Shown here: piece after piece, positions 6,744-14,950 of the stretch
Layout: every line of letters starts with the position of its first letter
Numbering within the stretch: position 1 is the stretch's first letter
Source of the DNA: an uncultured Treponema sp.
GTDB lineage: Bacteria; Spirochaetota; Spirochaetia; Treponematales; Treponemataceae
Direction of reading: 5' to 3'
Length of the DNA stretch: 18,369 nucleotides
Assembly (NCBI GenBank): GCA_937885175.1
Contig: CAKZZO010000084.1
Coordinates: forward strand, 1 to 18,369
Program-made: the position numbers and the translations under genes
Notes under the pieces: model-generated
What the model was told of the DNA's origin: nothing
What the model saw: the letters and a program-made list of their open reading frames with translations, nothing else
Databases searched by the model: none

Positions 6744-7750
6744 AAAGTCGCAGCAATTTTTCCCAAACGGAACATGCCGCAGTCTGTCTGCCAGCCGTAA
6801 TAGGAATCCACCCCTTCATTCTGACCTTCAAGCCCATGTAACGCATATTGTCTGAAAAGCGACATCTGGGTGCCGCCATGTCCGATTACAACAATCACCT
6901 CATCCCCATCAGGCTCAGCAAGGATGAGCTCAAAAGCCTTTGCCGTTCGCGCCAGAAATTCTGCAATGCCTTCACCTGCACTTTTGTCTGACGGCGGACA
7001 CTTCATCTGGGCACCGCTGTCCACAAAAGCCTGATAGAGCCGTCGTGTCTTTTTATCGGAAAAAAGTTCCTCGGCAGTCTGGTTTTCAAAAAGTCCAAAA
7101 TCCATTTCCCGAAAGTCTTCCACCATACAGACAGTCGCCTGAGGATAGAGGATTTCAGCAGTTTGCAGGGCACGTTTCATGGGCGAGACATATATTTTTT
7201 TAGGAAAAAGCAGCCGCTCCCGTAAGGCGGGACTAAAGGACTGGGCATAAGAAGAAAGAATTTTTTTAGCGTGCTCCACCTGCTTCCTTCCCGCCCCGCA
7301 CAAATCCAAATCACTTGCACCGCCTGCATAACGCTTTTCCAGATTTGCCACTGTCGCACCATGGCGAAAAACCATGAGGTGGCGGAATTTCTTCTGCAGA
7401 CAGTCAAGGCTTCCTTTTATGACACGGGGGATTCCTGCCGTCATCAGCACCACGCAATCCGCCAGCGAAGCAAGGGCAATGTTCAGCCGCCCGTTTTCTT
7501 CCCGCAAAACACGGCTTTCCTGCTCCAGGGGAATGATTCCCAAGCCCATTTCGCTTGCAATCACCGCAGCAAAACTTGCAAGGCGCACACAGGTAAGGGA
7601 AAGCGGCGGCTCCACAACTCCTTTCCCACACTCTTTTGCATAGGCGCGAGCATCTTCTGCCGACACCACGTGCCTACATTCAGGAGGAATATGCAAGCTG
7701 TCTAAAAAAATGCGGCACCCGCTATGAACGCCGCCAAGAAGTAAAATCAT
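6740..7750 (-). CDS. Fusion of a degenerate CobU-like domain and a CobC-type histidine phosphatase
   Basis: A 336-residue protein in two parts. Residues 1-115 align by eye with the two ends of CobU (adenosylcobinamide kinase/guanylyltransferase). The start GGVHSGCR replaces the P-loop GGARSGKS, losing its lysine, and EMGLGIIP through ADCVVLMTAGIPRVIK (67-112) matches the CobU C-terminal region. The middle part holding the HHK..RP..W segment with the guanylylated histidine is absent, so both CobU activities are probably lost. Residues 124-330 form a histidine phosphatase with RHG at 129-131, R193 in SPMKRA, E215 and GHGG at 290-293, all catalytic positions kept. With cobD next door the best substrate guess is alpha-ribazole 5'-phosphate (or the cobamide 5'-phosphate), as for CobC. 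AAGGA just upstream supports the ATG at 7750. It follows the activase gene by 18 bases. Confidence 0.8.
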   Translation of the reverse strand: MILLLGGVHSGCRIFLDSLHIPPECRHVVSAEDARAYAKECGKGVVEPPLSLTCVRLASFAAVIASEMGLGIIPLEQESRVLREENGRLNIALASLADCVVLMTAGIPRVIKGSLDCLQKKFRHLMVFRHGATVANLEKRYAGGASDLDLCGAGRKQVEHAKKILSSYAQSFSPALRERLLFPKKIYVSPMKRALQTAEILYPQATVCMVEDFREMDFGLFENQTAEELFSDKKTRRLYQAFVDSGAQMKCPPSDKSAGEGIAEFLARTAKAFELILAEPDGDEVIVVIGHGGTQMSLFRQYALHGLEGQNEGVDSYYGWQTDCGMFRLGKIAATL

Positions 7751-7768
7751 CTTTCCTTACGCAACCAT

Positions 7769-10700
7769 TTAACCAGCGTGACGCTCAGAAGAATTACCTG
7801 CTGCCTCCCGTTCCTCCACTTCCTCGTAGTTGAGGGGCTTCTTTCCGTAAATCAAGCCGTGCTCGTCTTCATCAGGATGCTTTCCGTAGGGAGCGTTGGC
7901 AAGCAAAAGCTTGAGGCGGTTCAGCTGGTTCACTTCGCTGGAGCCAGGATCGTAGTCGATTGCAGAAATATTGGCCTCAGGGTAGCGACGGCGCAATTCC
8001 TTGATAACACCACGACCACAGACATGGTTAGGCATGCAGGCAAAAGGCTGTACACAGGCAAAGGTCTTTACGCCCTCGTGAATCAAATCCACCACTTCGC
8101 CAGTCAGGAACCAGCCCTCGCCTGTCACATTGCCCAGAGAAATGATGTCCTTTGCATAATCCATCTTTTCGTAAATGGAAGTGGGAGCCGTAAAACGCCT
8201 GCTCTTTTTAAGCGTCTTTGTTACATATCCGCGGAATTTTTCTGTCATCCAAATCAAGAGGCGGGCAATACGCTCTCCGCTCTTGGGAACAGCAAGATTC
8301 TTGTGCTTGAAGATATTGTCCGAGAAGTTGTAGAGCAGGAAGTCGATGAATCCCGGCTGTACGCACTCTGCACCCTCTTCCTCAATGGTCTCAACAAGAT
8401 TGTTGTTTGCCGTCGGATGCAGTTTGACGAGGATTTCACCAACGATTGCCACGCGGGGCTTTTTAATGGGCAGAAGCTCAAGATTGTCAAAGTCTCGAAC
8501 CACGCCACGCACAATCTTGTGATAAGTATGGAGGGACATGTTCTTAAGTTCACGTCCGATAATCTCATTCCACTTTTCGTAGAGGGCATTTGCACTTCCA
8601 GGCACTTTTTCATAAGGACGCGTACGATAAAGCACGTGAATTAAAAGGTCACCCAGAATAAAGGCCATGACGATACCCTTACCCAGCGAGAATGTCAGCT
8701 TAAAGCCAGGATTATTTTCCAAGCCCTGAGCAGAAAGAGAGATTACCGGCACATGTCCCCAGCCAGCGTCATTCAATGCGCGACGGATAAAGCCGATATA
8801 GTTTGTCATACGGCAGCCGCCACCTGTCTGAATGATTGCAAGGCTTACATGGTTGATGTCGTATTTTCCGCTTTCCAAGGCCGCCATCAACTGACCGGTG
8901 ACCAGAATGGCAGGATAGCAGGCATCATTGTTTACATACTTCAGACCTACATCCACCGCTGCCTTGTCTACTTCCGGCAGGAACTCAATCTTGTAGCCTT
9001 CGTACTCAAAGACTTTCTGATGCAGACGCATGTGGATAGGACTCATCTGGGGAGCAAGAATCGTATGCGTGTACTTGAATTCCTTTTCAAAAGGCTTACG
9101 GTGATAGGCCGAAGACTTTGCGGGAAGTTTCTTTCTGTTGCGCTGCCGTTCCTTAACCGCCGCAATAAGGGAGCGGATACGGATGCGGACAGCACCAAGA
9201 TTTGAGCCTTCATCAATCTTAATCAGCGTGTACATGCGGCCCTTTGCCTTCATGATTTCATCCACCTGGTCGGAAGAAATGGCATCCAGACCGCAGCCAA
9301 AGGACGTAAGCTGCACCAGTTCAAGATTCGGCATGCCCGTCACAAATGCACCCGCACGATAGAGACGGCTGTGATAAGTCCACTGGTCTACGATACGCAG
9401 GGGACGTTCCACCTTGCCCAAGTGAGCCACTGATTCTTCGGTAAAGACTGCAAGCCCCAGACCGTTAATCATTTCAGGAATGCCGTGGTTGATTTCCGGG
9501 TCAAGATGATAGGGGCGGCCAGAAAGCACGATGCCGTTTGCACCCCGCAAAATCATTTCTTCCAGAGCCTCTTCACCCGCCTGCTGCACTTCCTTGCGGA
9601 ATTTTGCCTGTTCCTGCCAGCCTGCCTCCACCGCCTCGTTAACCTGCTCACGGGTCAGCTTAAAATGCGGGCTCAGTTCTTCGTAAAGGCGCTCTGCAAG
9701 ACGCTCCTTGTTCTCAATGGGCAGGAAGGGGTTCATAAAAAGCACCGATGGATCCTGCCTGAGAGCATCCACATTGTTCTTCAAAACCTCGGAATAACTG
9801 GTGACAATCGGACAGTTATAGTGGTTGTCGGAGCCAGCATCTTCAATCTGCTCGTAGGGGGCACAGGGATAGAAGATGAATTTGCAGCCCACTTTTAGAA
9901 GATGCATAATGTGTCCGTGACTTATCTTTGCCGGATAGCAGACTGACTCTGAAGGAATCGTCTCCAAGCCTGACTCAAAGACATTGCGCGTAGAACGGGG
10001 AGAAAGACGGACGCGGAAGCCCAGTTTGGTAAAGAAAGTAAACCACATGGGATAGTTTTCGTACATATTGAGGACGCGGGGAATGCCCACCTCGCCCATG
10101 GGAGCGTCAGAAAGAGCCAGCGGCTTGTAGCTGAAAAGCCTGTCGTACTTCCATTTAAAGAGATTGGGAAGTCCCTTGTTTTCATCAGTTGCGCCGCTGG
10201 ACTTTGCGTTTCCCGCATCCACAACGGTGTTTCCGCCTGCAGCACGCTCGGCACCTCGTTCACAGCGGTTACCCGTAACAAAGGTGCGGACTCTCCTGCT
10301 GTCCGTGCCGTCATCGCTGTTTGTGGTAAAGGTGTTTATGGTCAAAAGACAGTTGTTCTGGCAGCCACCGCAACGGCGCAGTTCCAAATCCACATGAAAA
10401 TTATCCAGCTGCTCAGGCGTTGCAATGCCAGAACGGATGACCGGCGGCACAAAACCAACTTCTTCACCCGGCTTTGGAGCGGTCAAATCGCGCCACTGGT
10501 CGTAGGCAATCAAAGCCGCACCATAGGCACCCATAAGACCTGCCACATCAGGACGGTAAACGTGTACGCCCGCAATCTTTTCAAAGGCCCGCAAGACAGC
10601 ATCATTGTAGAAGGTGCCGCCCTGCACCACAACCTTTGTACCGATTTCGCTTGCATTGCGCAGTTTTATAACCTTGAACAAAGCATTTTTGATAACCGAA

Positions 10701-12307
10701 TAGGAAAGACCCGCGGAAATATCGGCAATGGTTGCACCCTCTTTTTGCGCCTGCTTTACGCGACTGTTCATAAAGACCGTACAGCGGCTTCCCAGGTCAA
10801 CAGGCTTTTCTGCCATAAGGGCAATGCGGGAGAATTCCTTGATGTCAAGGTTCATGGAGTTTGCAAACTGAGACAGGAAAGAGCCACAGCCAGAAGAACA
10901 GGCTTCGTTCAACTGGATGGAAACAATGGCACCATCCTTCATGCGGAGGCACTTCATGTCCTGTCCGCCAATGTCCAGCAGGAACTCTACACCGGGAACA
11001 AAGAAATCTGCGGCGCGATAGTGGGTAATGGTCTCAACTTCGCCCGCATCCACGCCCAAAGCCGCCTGGAACAAAGCCTCGCCATAGCCAGTTGAAACGG
11101 AACGGGCGATATAGGCATGCTTAGGTAAAATTTTATACAGGTCTTTTAGGACGCGGACTGCCAGATCCACAGGATTTCCCGCATTCATGTCATAAAAACG
11201 CCAGAGGATGCGGCCTTTCTGGTCAACAAGCACAGCCTTTGTCGTCGTTGAGCCTGCATCCAATCCCAGGAAGAGCGGGCCTGAGGCCTCGTCGAGAGGT
11301 GCGGTTTCCGTTACTTCTTTTGCGTGGCGCGCCTTGAATTCGTCCAAATCCGCCTGATCCTTAAAAAGTGGTTCCAGACGCTGCACTTCCTGCATTTCCG
11401 CGCCAACAAGGTTTTTCAGATTCTCCCGGAATTCGGCAATAGTGGGATATTCAGGCTGCTTCTGTCCCGTAATTACGGAATGCCTGGTGTCTGCGTTCAG
11501 GGCGGAGCCTGCCGCCACAAAAAGCTGGGAATTATCGGGCACAATGATTGCATCTCCCTCAAGGTGCAAGGTCTCGATAAAACGCTGGCGGAGCTGGTCA
11601 AGAAAGTGAAGCGGACCGCCCAAAAACGCCACGTTTCCACGGATGGGCTTACCGCAGGCAAGACCGCCAATAGTCTGGTTCACCACCGCCTGAAAAATGG
11701 AGGCCGCAATGTCTTCACGGCGGGCCCCTTCGTTAATCAGCGGCTGCACGTCAGTCTTTGCAAAAACACCGCAGCGGGCCGCAATTGGATAAATGGTCGT
11801 GCATCCGGCGGCAAGCTTGTTCAGGCCAGGGGCATCGGTTTCCAAAAGGGCAGCCATCTGGTCAATGAATGCGCCCGTACCGCCCGCACAGGTTCCGTTC
11901 ATGCGCTGGTCAACACCACCGGTAAAGTAGGTAATCTTTGCGTCCTCACCGCCAAGTTCAATGACCACATCGGTGCGGGGAATCAGTTTCTTTACGGCAG
12001 TGGTAGCGGCAACAACTTCCTGAATAAAGGGGATATTGAGCCACTGAGAGACAGAGAGACCGCCAGAACCAGTTACCTTTGCACTGATTCTGCGCCTGTC
12101 GCCTTCAGGAAGTTTTTTCTCAAGTTCATCAAAGGCACGGTTTACCACTGTGATAATTGTGTTTCGGATGTCAGCACGATGCCGCTCATAGGCGGAAAAT
12201 AAAAAAGTGCCGTCATCGTCCAAGGCAACAACCTTTACCGTGGTGGAACCGACATCGATTCCCATTCTGATTGGATTAACTGCCGGTGTAAACTGCATGT
12301 CTGCCAT
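7769..12307 (-). CDS. Giant acyl-CoA dehydratase activase-like iron-sulfur ATPase (two activase domains plus DUF2229/HgdB-like region)
   Basis: A 1512-residue protein. Two ASKHA-type activase domains are fused in tandem: the first (about 14-275) has GIDVGSTTVK, C140 in NGTCAGGTG and C179 in AARCGVFAK; the second (about 346-605) has GLDAGSTTTK, C470/C474 and C509 in DLGSRCTVF. In homodimeric activases of the HgdC family the equivalent cysteine pairs bind one [4Fe-4S] cluster between subunits. A cysteine-rich hinge CGGCQNNC (646-653) follows. The rest (about 715-1470) resembles DUF2229 and dehydratase/double-cubane proteins, with candidate cluster cysteines C790, C815, C1005, C1130 and C1165 and a late group C1418, C1424, C1430. 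Long fused versions like this are widespread in anaerobes but their substrate is unknown. The protein probably drives a low-potential, ATP-dependent electron transfer (inference). The start is set by AAGGGG before the ATG. No separate HgdA/HgdB partners are nearby. Confidence 0.88.
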   Translation of the reverse strand: MADMQFTPAVNPIRMGIDVGSTTVKVVALDDDGTFLFSAYERHRADIRNTIITVVNRAFDELEKKLPEGDRRRISAKVTGSGGLSVSQWLNIPFIQEVVAATTAVKKLIPRTDVVIELGGEDAKITYFTGGVDQRMNGTCAGGTGAFIDQMAALLETDAPGLNKLAAGCTTIYPIAARCGVFAKTDVQPLINEGARREDIAASIFQAVVNQTIGGLACGKPIRGNVAFLGGPLHFLDQLRQRFIETLHLEGDAIIVPDNSQLFVAAGSALNADTRHSVITGQKQPEYPTIAEFRENLKNLVGAEMQEVQRLEPLFKDQADLDEFKARHAKEVTETAPLDEASGPLFLGLDAGSTTTKAVLVDQKGRILWRFYDMNAGNPVDLAVRVLKDLYKILPKHAYIARSVSTGYGEALFQAALGVDAGEVETITHYRAADFFVPGVEFLLDIGGQDMKCLRMKDGAIVSIQLNEACSSGCGSFLSQFANSMNLDIKEFSRIALMAEKPVDLGSRCTVFMNSRVKQAQKEGATIADISAGLSYSVIKNALFKVIKLRNASEIGTKVVVQGGTFYNDAVLRAFEKIAGVHVYRPDVAGLMGAYGAALIAYDQWRDLTAPKPGEEVGFVPPVIRSGIATPEQLDNFHVDLELRRCGGCQNNCLLTINTFTTNSDDGTDSRRVRTFVTGNRCERGAERAAGGNTVVDAGNAKSSGATDENKGLPNLFKWKYDRLFSYKPLALSDAPMGEVGIPRVLNMYENYPMWFTFFTKLGFRVRLSPRSTRNVFESGLETIPSESVCYPAKISHGHIMHLLKVGCKFIFYPCAPYEQIEDAGSDNHYNCPIVTSYSEVLKNNVDALRQDPSVLFMNPFLPIENKERLAERLYEELSPHFKLTREQVNEAVEAGWQEQAKFRKEVQQAGEEALEEMILRGANGIVLSGRPYHLDPEINHGIPEMINGLGLAVFTEESVAHLGKVERPLRIVDQWTYHSRLYRAGAFVTGMPNLELVQLTSFGCGLDAISSDQVDEIMKAKGRMYTLIKIDEGSNLGAVRIRIRSLIAAVKERQRNRKKLPAKSSAYHRKPFEKEFKYTHTILAPQMSPIHMRLHQKVFEYEGYKIEFLPEVDKAAVDVGLKYVNNDACYPAILVTGQLMAALESGKYDINHVSLAIIQTGGGCRMTNYIGFIRRALNDAGWGHVPVISLSAQGLENNPGFKLTFSLGKGIVMAFILGDLLIHVLYRTRPYEKVPGSANALYEKWNEIIGRELKNMSLHTYHKIVRGVVRDFDNLELLPIKKPRVAIVGEILVKLHPTANNNLVETIEEEGAECVQPGFIDFLLYNFSDNIFKHKNLAVPKSGERIARLLIWMTEKFRGYVTKTLKKSRRFTAPTSIYEKMDYAKDIISLGNVTGEGWFLTGEVVDLIHEGVKTFACVQPFACMPNHVCGRGVIKELRRRYPEANISAIDYDPGSSEVNQLNRLKLLLANAPYGKHPDEDEHGLIYGKKPLNYEEVEEREAAGNSSERHAG

Positions 12308-12339
12308 TATTATCCCCTTGCCTGTAGTGTAATAGGATA

Positions 12340-12368
12340 AATATACTACAAAAAGGAGGATTAGGCAA
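12340..12368 (-). promoter_or_regulatory. Promoter of the activase gene
   Basis: On the minus strand TTGCCT (12368-12363), a 17-base spacer and TATATT (12345-12340) would start transcription near 12333, giving a leader of about 26 bases that contains the AAGGGG ribosome site. A small perfect hairpin GCAAT-ctt-ATTGC (12365-12377) covers the -35 and could be an operator. Confidence 0.5.
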
Positions 12369-12398
12369 TCTTATTGCATGGAATGATGGACTTTAGCC

Positions 12399-13565
12399 TT
12401 ACTTTCCCACTTCGTCAATGGTGCCGTATTCGCACAAGGCATCGGCAACATGCGCGTGTTCCAAAAGTTCCAGGTTTTTCTTGATTTTCTTATAAATGCG
12501 GATTTCCCCAAAGCCCGTTCCGCCGCCCAGCATCTTGAGCAGCTTTCGCTGTCCCTCAGGAGCCTCGTAATCACGCACGAACATTTCCGCCGTCTTACAG
12601 AAAATATCCACGTCAATGACAAGCCGCTTGCGATGCACGCTTACACTCCAGTGCAGTTTTTCACCGTCCGCATCCACCGGCATCTCAAAACAGTCATGCA
12701 CTTCGGTTATCTTGTCAAAAATCTTGTCTTTTATCTGCAGTATTTCACCTTCGTGGCAGACATAGAGCTTTAACTTTCCATCATATTCGCCCTCAACGGC
12801 AAAGCAGGACTTGGTTAAGGCGCGACCGGTAATAAGGCTGGTCAGATTAGATGACGATACGTGGAAAGACGGCGAGGACAGGGCACTACCCCACAAGCGA
12901 TCGCAATAGCCAGAAGATTTTCGCGGAATGACCGTGTACTCCACTCCATTTACATGGATAACACCGGCAAACACCGTCTTTGCCCCGTTTGCAATCCAAA
13001 AACTGTCCTTTTTGTTGTGAAGGGGTGCGGATGCTATGTGCTTTTCAAAATGAAGATTCCAGTCTATCGCGCCAGCATTGCACAAGAGTTCGGGAGACTC
13101 ACGAAGTTCCCTTTCCGTCACACGAATATAGCCGGTCAGATGCTCGTCGCCAAACGTACAGTCACCTGCCCTAAATTCATTCTCGGCCTTATTCCACTGC
13201 AACTGCGCAGAAGGCATGAAATGGTTGAACTGCTTTCCATCACGGCCAAAAATTCCAGCCTTTACCAGAACATACGATGGCTGAACTGCCTTTTCCTGAG
13301 AAGCAATTCTTGAAGACTCCATGCCGGCCATTGCATACTGCAAATCCGCATTGGAAAGGGAAAGTTTTGAAGTCTGTGCTAAAACAGGATTTTTAGGAGA
13401 GATGGAAGGATTTACCAGATACAGTTCGATGAAAAAAGAGCGTTCTTCACCTGTGGTTTTATTCACCCCGACAAAAGTATAGCGCCAACGTTCAAAGCCA
13501 TTATGGCGTAGCTTGCCCTTTAAAATGTAATGTTCATAACGCAACTGCTTCTTTGATACGGCCAT
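12399..13565 (-). CDS. Unrecognised 388-residue protein, possibly lipocalin-like (tocopherol-cyclase/CrtC-like)
   Basis: I do not firmly recognise this protein. It has no signal peptide and no membrane segment. The N-terminal block HNGFERWRYTFVGVNKTTGE followed by FFIELYLVNP (residues 21-53), then repeated alternating strand-like stretches (WNLHF near 169, FAGVIHVNGVEYTV at 199-212, LKLYVCHEGEIL at 265-276), suggests a beta-barrel. It is reminiscent of the two-lipocalin fold of tocopherol cyclase and CrtC hydratases, where an FEGWY-like motif opens the chain. That link is by eye only. The C-terminal part has a glycine cluster GGGTGFGEIRIY (347-358). The frame is open to a GTG at 13604, but AAGGGTGA placed seven bases before the ATG at 13565 decides the start. 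A promoter lies just upstream. A small co-directional gene precedes it by about 90 bases; gene order does not suggest a pathway. Confidence 0.65.
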   Translation of the reverse strand: MAVSKKQLRYEHYILKGKLRHNGFERWRYTFVGVNKTTGEERSFFIELYLVNPSISPKNPVLAQTSKLSLSNADLQYAMAGMESSRIASQEKAVQPSYVLVKAGIFGRDGKQFNHFMPSAQLQWNKAENEFRAGDCTFGDEHLTGYIRVTERELRESPELLCNAGAIDWNLHFEKHIASAPLHNKKDSFWIANGAKTVFAGVIHVNGVEYTVIPRKSSGYCDRLWGSALSSPSFHVSSSNLTSLITGRALTKSCFAVEGEYDGKLKLYVCHEGEILQIKDKIFDKITEVHDCFEMPVDADGEKLHWSVSVHRKRLVIDVDIFCKTAEMFVRDYEAPEGQRKLLKMLGGGTGFGEIRIYKKIKKNLELLEHAHVADALCEYGTIDEVGK

Positions 13566-13586
13566 AGTGACTTCACCCTTACTCAT

Positions 13587-13615
13587 ATTGTCGGCAAAGC
13601 TCACAAAGACTTCAA
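13587..13615 (-). promoter_or_regulatory. Possible promoter of the 388-residue gene
   Basis: On the minus strand TTGAAG (13615-13610), a 17-base spacer and GACAAT (13592-13587) would start transcription near 13580, just before the AAGGGTGA ribosome site and the ATG at 13565. Both boxes match consensus at 4 of 6 bases. Confidence 0.35.
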
Positions 13616-13654
13616 TCTTTTTTACGAAAATGCACTTACCCTACCATGCACCGA

Positions 13655-13873
13655 TTACTTGAAGAATTTATTAAGCGTTTTGGTAAAGTCCGTTTTTTCC
13701 TCGGGAAAATTATCATCAAGATATTCAAAGCACTCAACGGCAGCGCGCTGAACATGCTCGTACCAAATCTGATACAATTCAGGCTCAAAGTCATTTCCAG
13801 GATAGGGCGCACCCTGAACGTCAGACACCAACTGACGCAACATTTTCACACACTGTTCATACTTCTTGTTCAT
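13655..13873 (-). CDS. Small conserved-looking protein of 72 residues, function unknown
   Basis: A 72-residue, mostly acidic protein, probably alpha-helical, without membrane segments or a cysteine metal motif. It begins MNKKYEQCVKMLRQLVSDVQ and contains a PYPGNDFEPELYQIWYEH segment, then AAVECFEYLDDNFPEE. I do not recognise a family. It is judged a real gene because AGGAG lies five bases before the ATG at 13873 and a plausible promoter lies upstream. A GTG two codons earlier is in frame but overlaps the ribosome site. It stands between deoC and the 388-residue gene on the same strand. Confidence 0.6.
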   Translation of the reverse strand: MNKKYEQCVKMLRQLVSDVQGAPYPGNDFEPELYQIWYEHVQRAAVECFEYLDDNFPEEKTDFTKTLNKFFK

Positions 13874-13895
13874 ATGCACTCCTGCCTTTTTTCTT

Positions 13896-13924
13896 AGTGT
13901 ACAGGCAAATCAGATTTTTCGCAA
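13896..13924 (-). promoter_or_regulatory. Possible promoter of the 72-residue gene
   Basis: On the minus strand TTGCGA (13924-13919), a 17-base spacer and TACACT (13901-13896) precede the AGGAG ribosome site. Each box matches consensus at 4 of 6 bases. Confidence 0.35.
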
Positions 13925-13931
13925 GGCTTTT

Positions 13932-13953
13932 AAAAGGCCCTGTTGACAACAGG
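13932..13953 (-). terminator. Terminator after deoC
   Basis: Four to five bases after the deoC stop on the minus strand, CCTGTTG (13953-13947) pairs with CAACAGG (13945-13939) around a single base. A short CCTTTT tract follows. The U-tract is short, so strength is uncertain. Confidence 0.5.
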
Positions 13954-13956
13954 CTT

Positions 13957-14682
13957 CTAGAAAAGGTCCTCCCATTCTTCAATAATCTTTACGCCGCTTG
14001 ACGTTCCCAGCCTGTTTGCGCCAGAGGCAATCATTTTTCTGGCGGCCTCCGCAGTACGAATGCCACCACTTGCCTTTACGCCCATTTCTTCGCCCACCGT
14101 CCTCCGCATCAGGCGCACTTCGCGAGCCTTAGCCCCATTGGGCATGGGGCATCCGTACATATCCTTTGGCGTGGCAAAACCAGTGCTCGTCTTTACAAAA
14201 TCCGCTCCAGCCGCCTTTGCACATGCACAGGCTCGGGCAATTCCCTCGTCCGAAAGATAGCATGTCTCCAGAATGACTTTTACCAGAGGACTTTTATGCA
14301 TGTCCTTTCCCGTCATACGAGTAGCCTGAACCACATAAAAAATATCACGCTCCACGTCATCAAACCTGCCCTCGATTGCCGCGCCGATGTCCATCACCAT
14401 GTCCACTTCGTCAGCACCCTTTTTCACTGAATTCGCTGCCTGAGCCGCCTTGTCCTCCGTTGCATCCGCTCCCAGAGGAAACCCTATCACCGTACAGACC
14501 TTTACGTCAGAACCGGCAAGCAGAGAAGAAGCCAGCGGCACATGCACAGGATTTACGCACACAGCGGCAAAACCATATTGCCTTGCCTCGCCGCAGAGTT
14601 TTTCAATATCAGCACGGGTGGCATACGCAGCCAATTGCGTATGGTCAATCATCTTGGCTAGCTGTTCTTTTGTAACCGTCAT
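13957..14682 (-). CDS. deoC: Deoxyribose-phosphate aldolase DeoC
   Basis: Cleaves 2-deoxyribose 5-phosphate to glyceraldehyde 3-phosphate and acetaldehyde, the last step of deoxynucleoside breakdown. The 241-residue TIM-barrel protein has the family's length and its three catalytic residues: D94 in DEVDMV, the Schiff-base lysine K164 in DFVKTSTGFATP, and K203 in GVKASGGIRT. The N-terminal IDHT and the phosphate-binding GTSSG (226-230) are also present. GGAGG four bases before the ATG fixes the start. The gene appears alone, with no deoxynucleoside phosphorylase or phosphopentomutase near it, and its leader contains several inverted repeats that may regulate it. Confidence 0.96.
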   Translation of the reverse strand: MTVTKEQLAKMIDHTQLAAYATRADIEKLCGEARQYGFAAVCVNPVHVPLASSLLAGSDVKVCTVIGFPLGADATEDKAAQAANSVKKGADEVDMVMDIGAAIEGRFDDVERDIFYVVQATRMTGKDMHKSPLVKVILETCYLSDEGIARACACAKAAGADFVKTSTGFATPKDMYGCPMPNGAKAREVRLMRRTVGEEMGVKASGGIRTAEAARKMIASGANRLGTSSGVKIIEEWEDLF

Positions 14683-14697
14683 ATCGCCTCCAACAGA

Positions 14698-14724
14698 ATG
14701 CCGACAGGCATACCGAAACTTCGG
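14698..14724 (-). promoter_or_regulatory. Two adjacent small hairpins in the deoC leader
   Basis: ATGCC-gaca-GGCAT (14698-14711) and CCGAA-ac-TTCGG (14713-14724) are perfect inverted repeats directly upstream of the deoC GGAGG site (14687-14691). They could affect ribosome access or mark operator sites. No convincing deoC promoter could be picked out between here and 14790. Confidence 0.35.
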
Positions 14725-14730
14725 AAAAAA

Positions 14731-14784
14731 TCACGTGACCCAAAATTCCGCAGGTGATATGCTAGCACATCCGTCACCTTTTTT
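14731..14784. promoter_or_regulatory. GTGA/TCAC half-site cluster between deoC and the chemoreceptor
   Basis: The palindrome TCACGTGA (14731-14738) is followed by AGGTGA (14752-14757) and its complement TCACCT (14774-14779), 16 bases apart and ending in a T6 run. This gives four TCAC/GTGA half-sites in 50 bases. They may be binding sites for a CRP-like or other dimeric regulator, or the second pair may be a plus-strand terminator; no transcript is known to end there. Confidence 0.35.
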
Positions 14785-14789
14785 CATCA

Positions 14790-14836
14790 GGAAAGCCCTG
14801 TTTGCCCAAGATTTTCGTGTAAAAACAGGGCATTTC
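14790..14836. repeat. Long inverted repeat upstream of the chemoreceptor promoter
   Basis: GCCCTGTTT (14795-14803) and AAACAGGGC (14823-14831) are perfect complements across 19 bases. The flanks GGAAA and TTTCC extend the pairing to 14 bp with one bulged A. It ends about 25 bases before the -35 box of the receptor promoter, so it is not in that mRNA; it may be an operator or part of a deoC transcript. Confidence 0.5.
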
Positions 14837-14860
14837 CCCATAATTTTCTGAAAATTTTCT

Positions 14861-14889
14861 TAGACAAATGAGCATTTGCAGAGTATAAT
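14861..14889 (+). promoter_or_regulatory. Promoter of the first chemoreceptor gene
   Basis: TAGACA (14861-14866), a 17-base spacer and a perfect TATAAT (14884-14889). Transcription would start near 14896, leaving a leader of about 55 bases. In the leader ATGGTT (14895-14900) can pair with AACCAT (14922-14927). Confidence 0.7.
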
Positions 14890-14950
14890 TTGTAATGGTT
14901 CTGCCGTATACGCAACAAAACAACCATGCGGCCACACCAGAAGGAGCAAT

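Noticed and set aside
7778..8644. Plus-strand frame of 288 codons
   Set aside because: It lies wholly antisense to the activase gene, whose frame is clearly coding; no ribosome site and no family motifs.
10394..11095. Plus-strand frame of 233 codons
   Set aside because: Antisense shadow of the second activase domain; cysteine- and arginine-rich translation without recognisable motifs.
11324..12202. Plus-strand frame of 292 codons
   Set aside because: Antisense shadow of the first activase domain, where DVGSTTVK and cysteine motifs prove the minus strand is coding.
14876..14950. Upstream TTG extension of the first chemoreceptor
   Set aside because: The extension overlaps the TATAAT promoter box, and AAGGAG marks the ATG at 14951 followed by a normal TM1.
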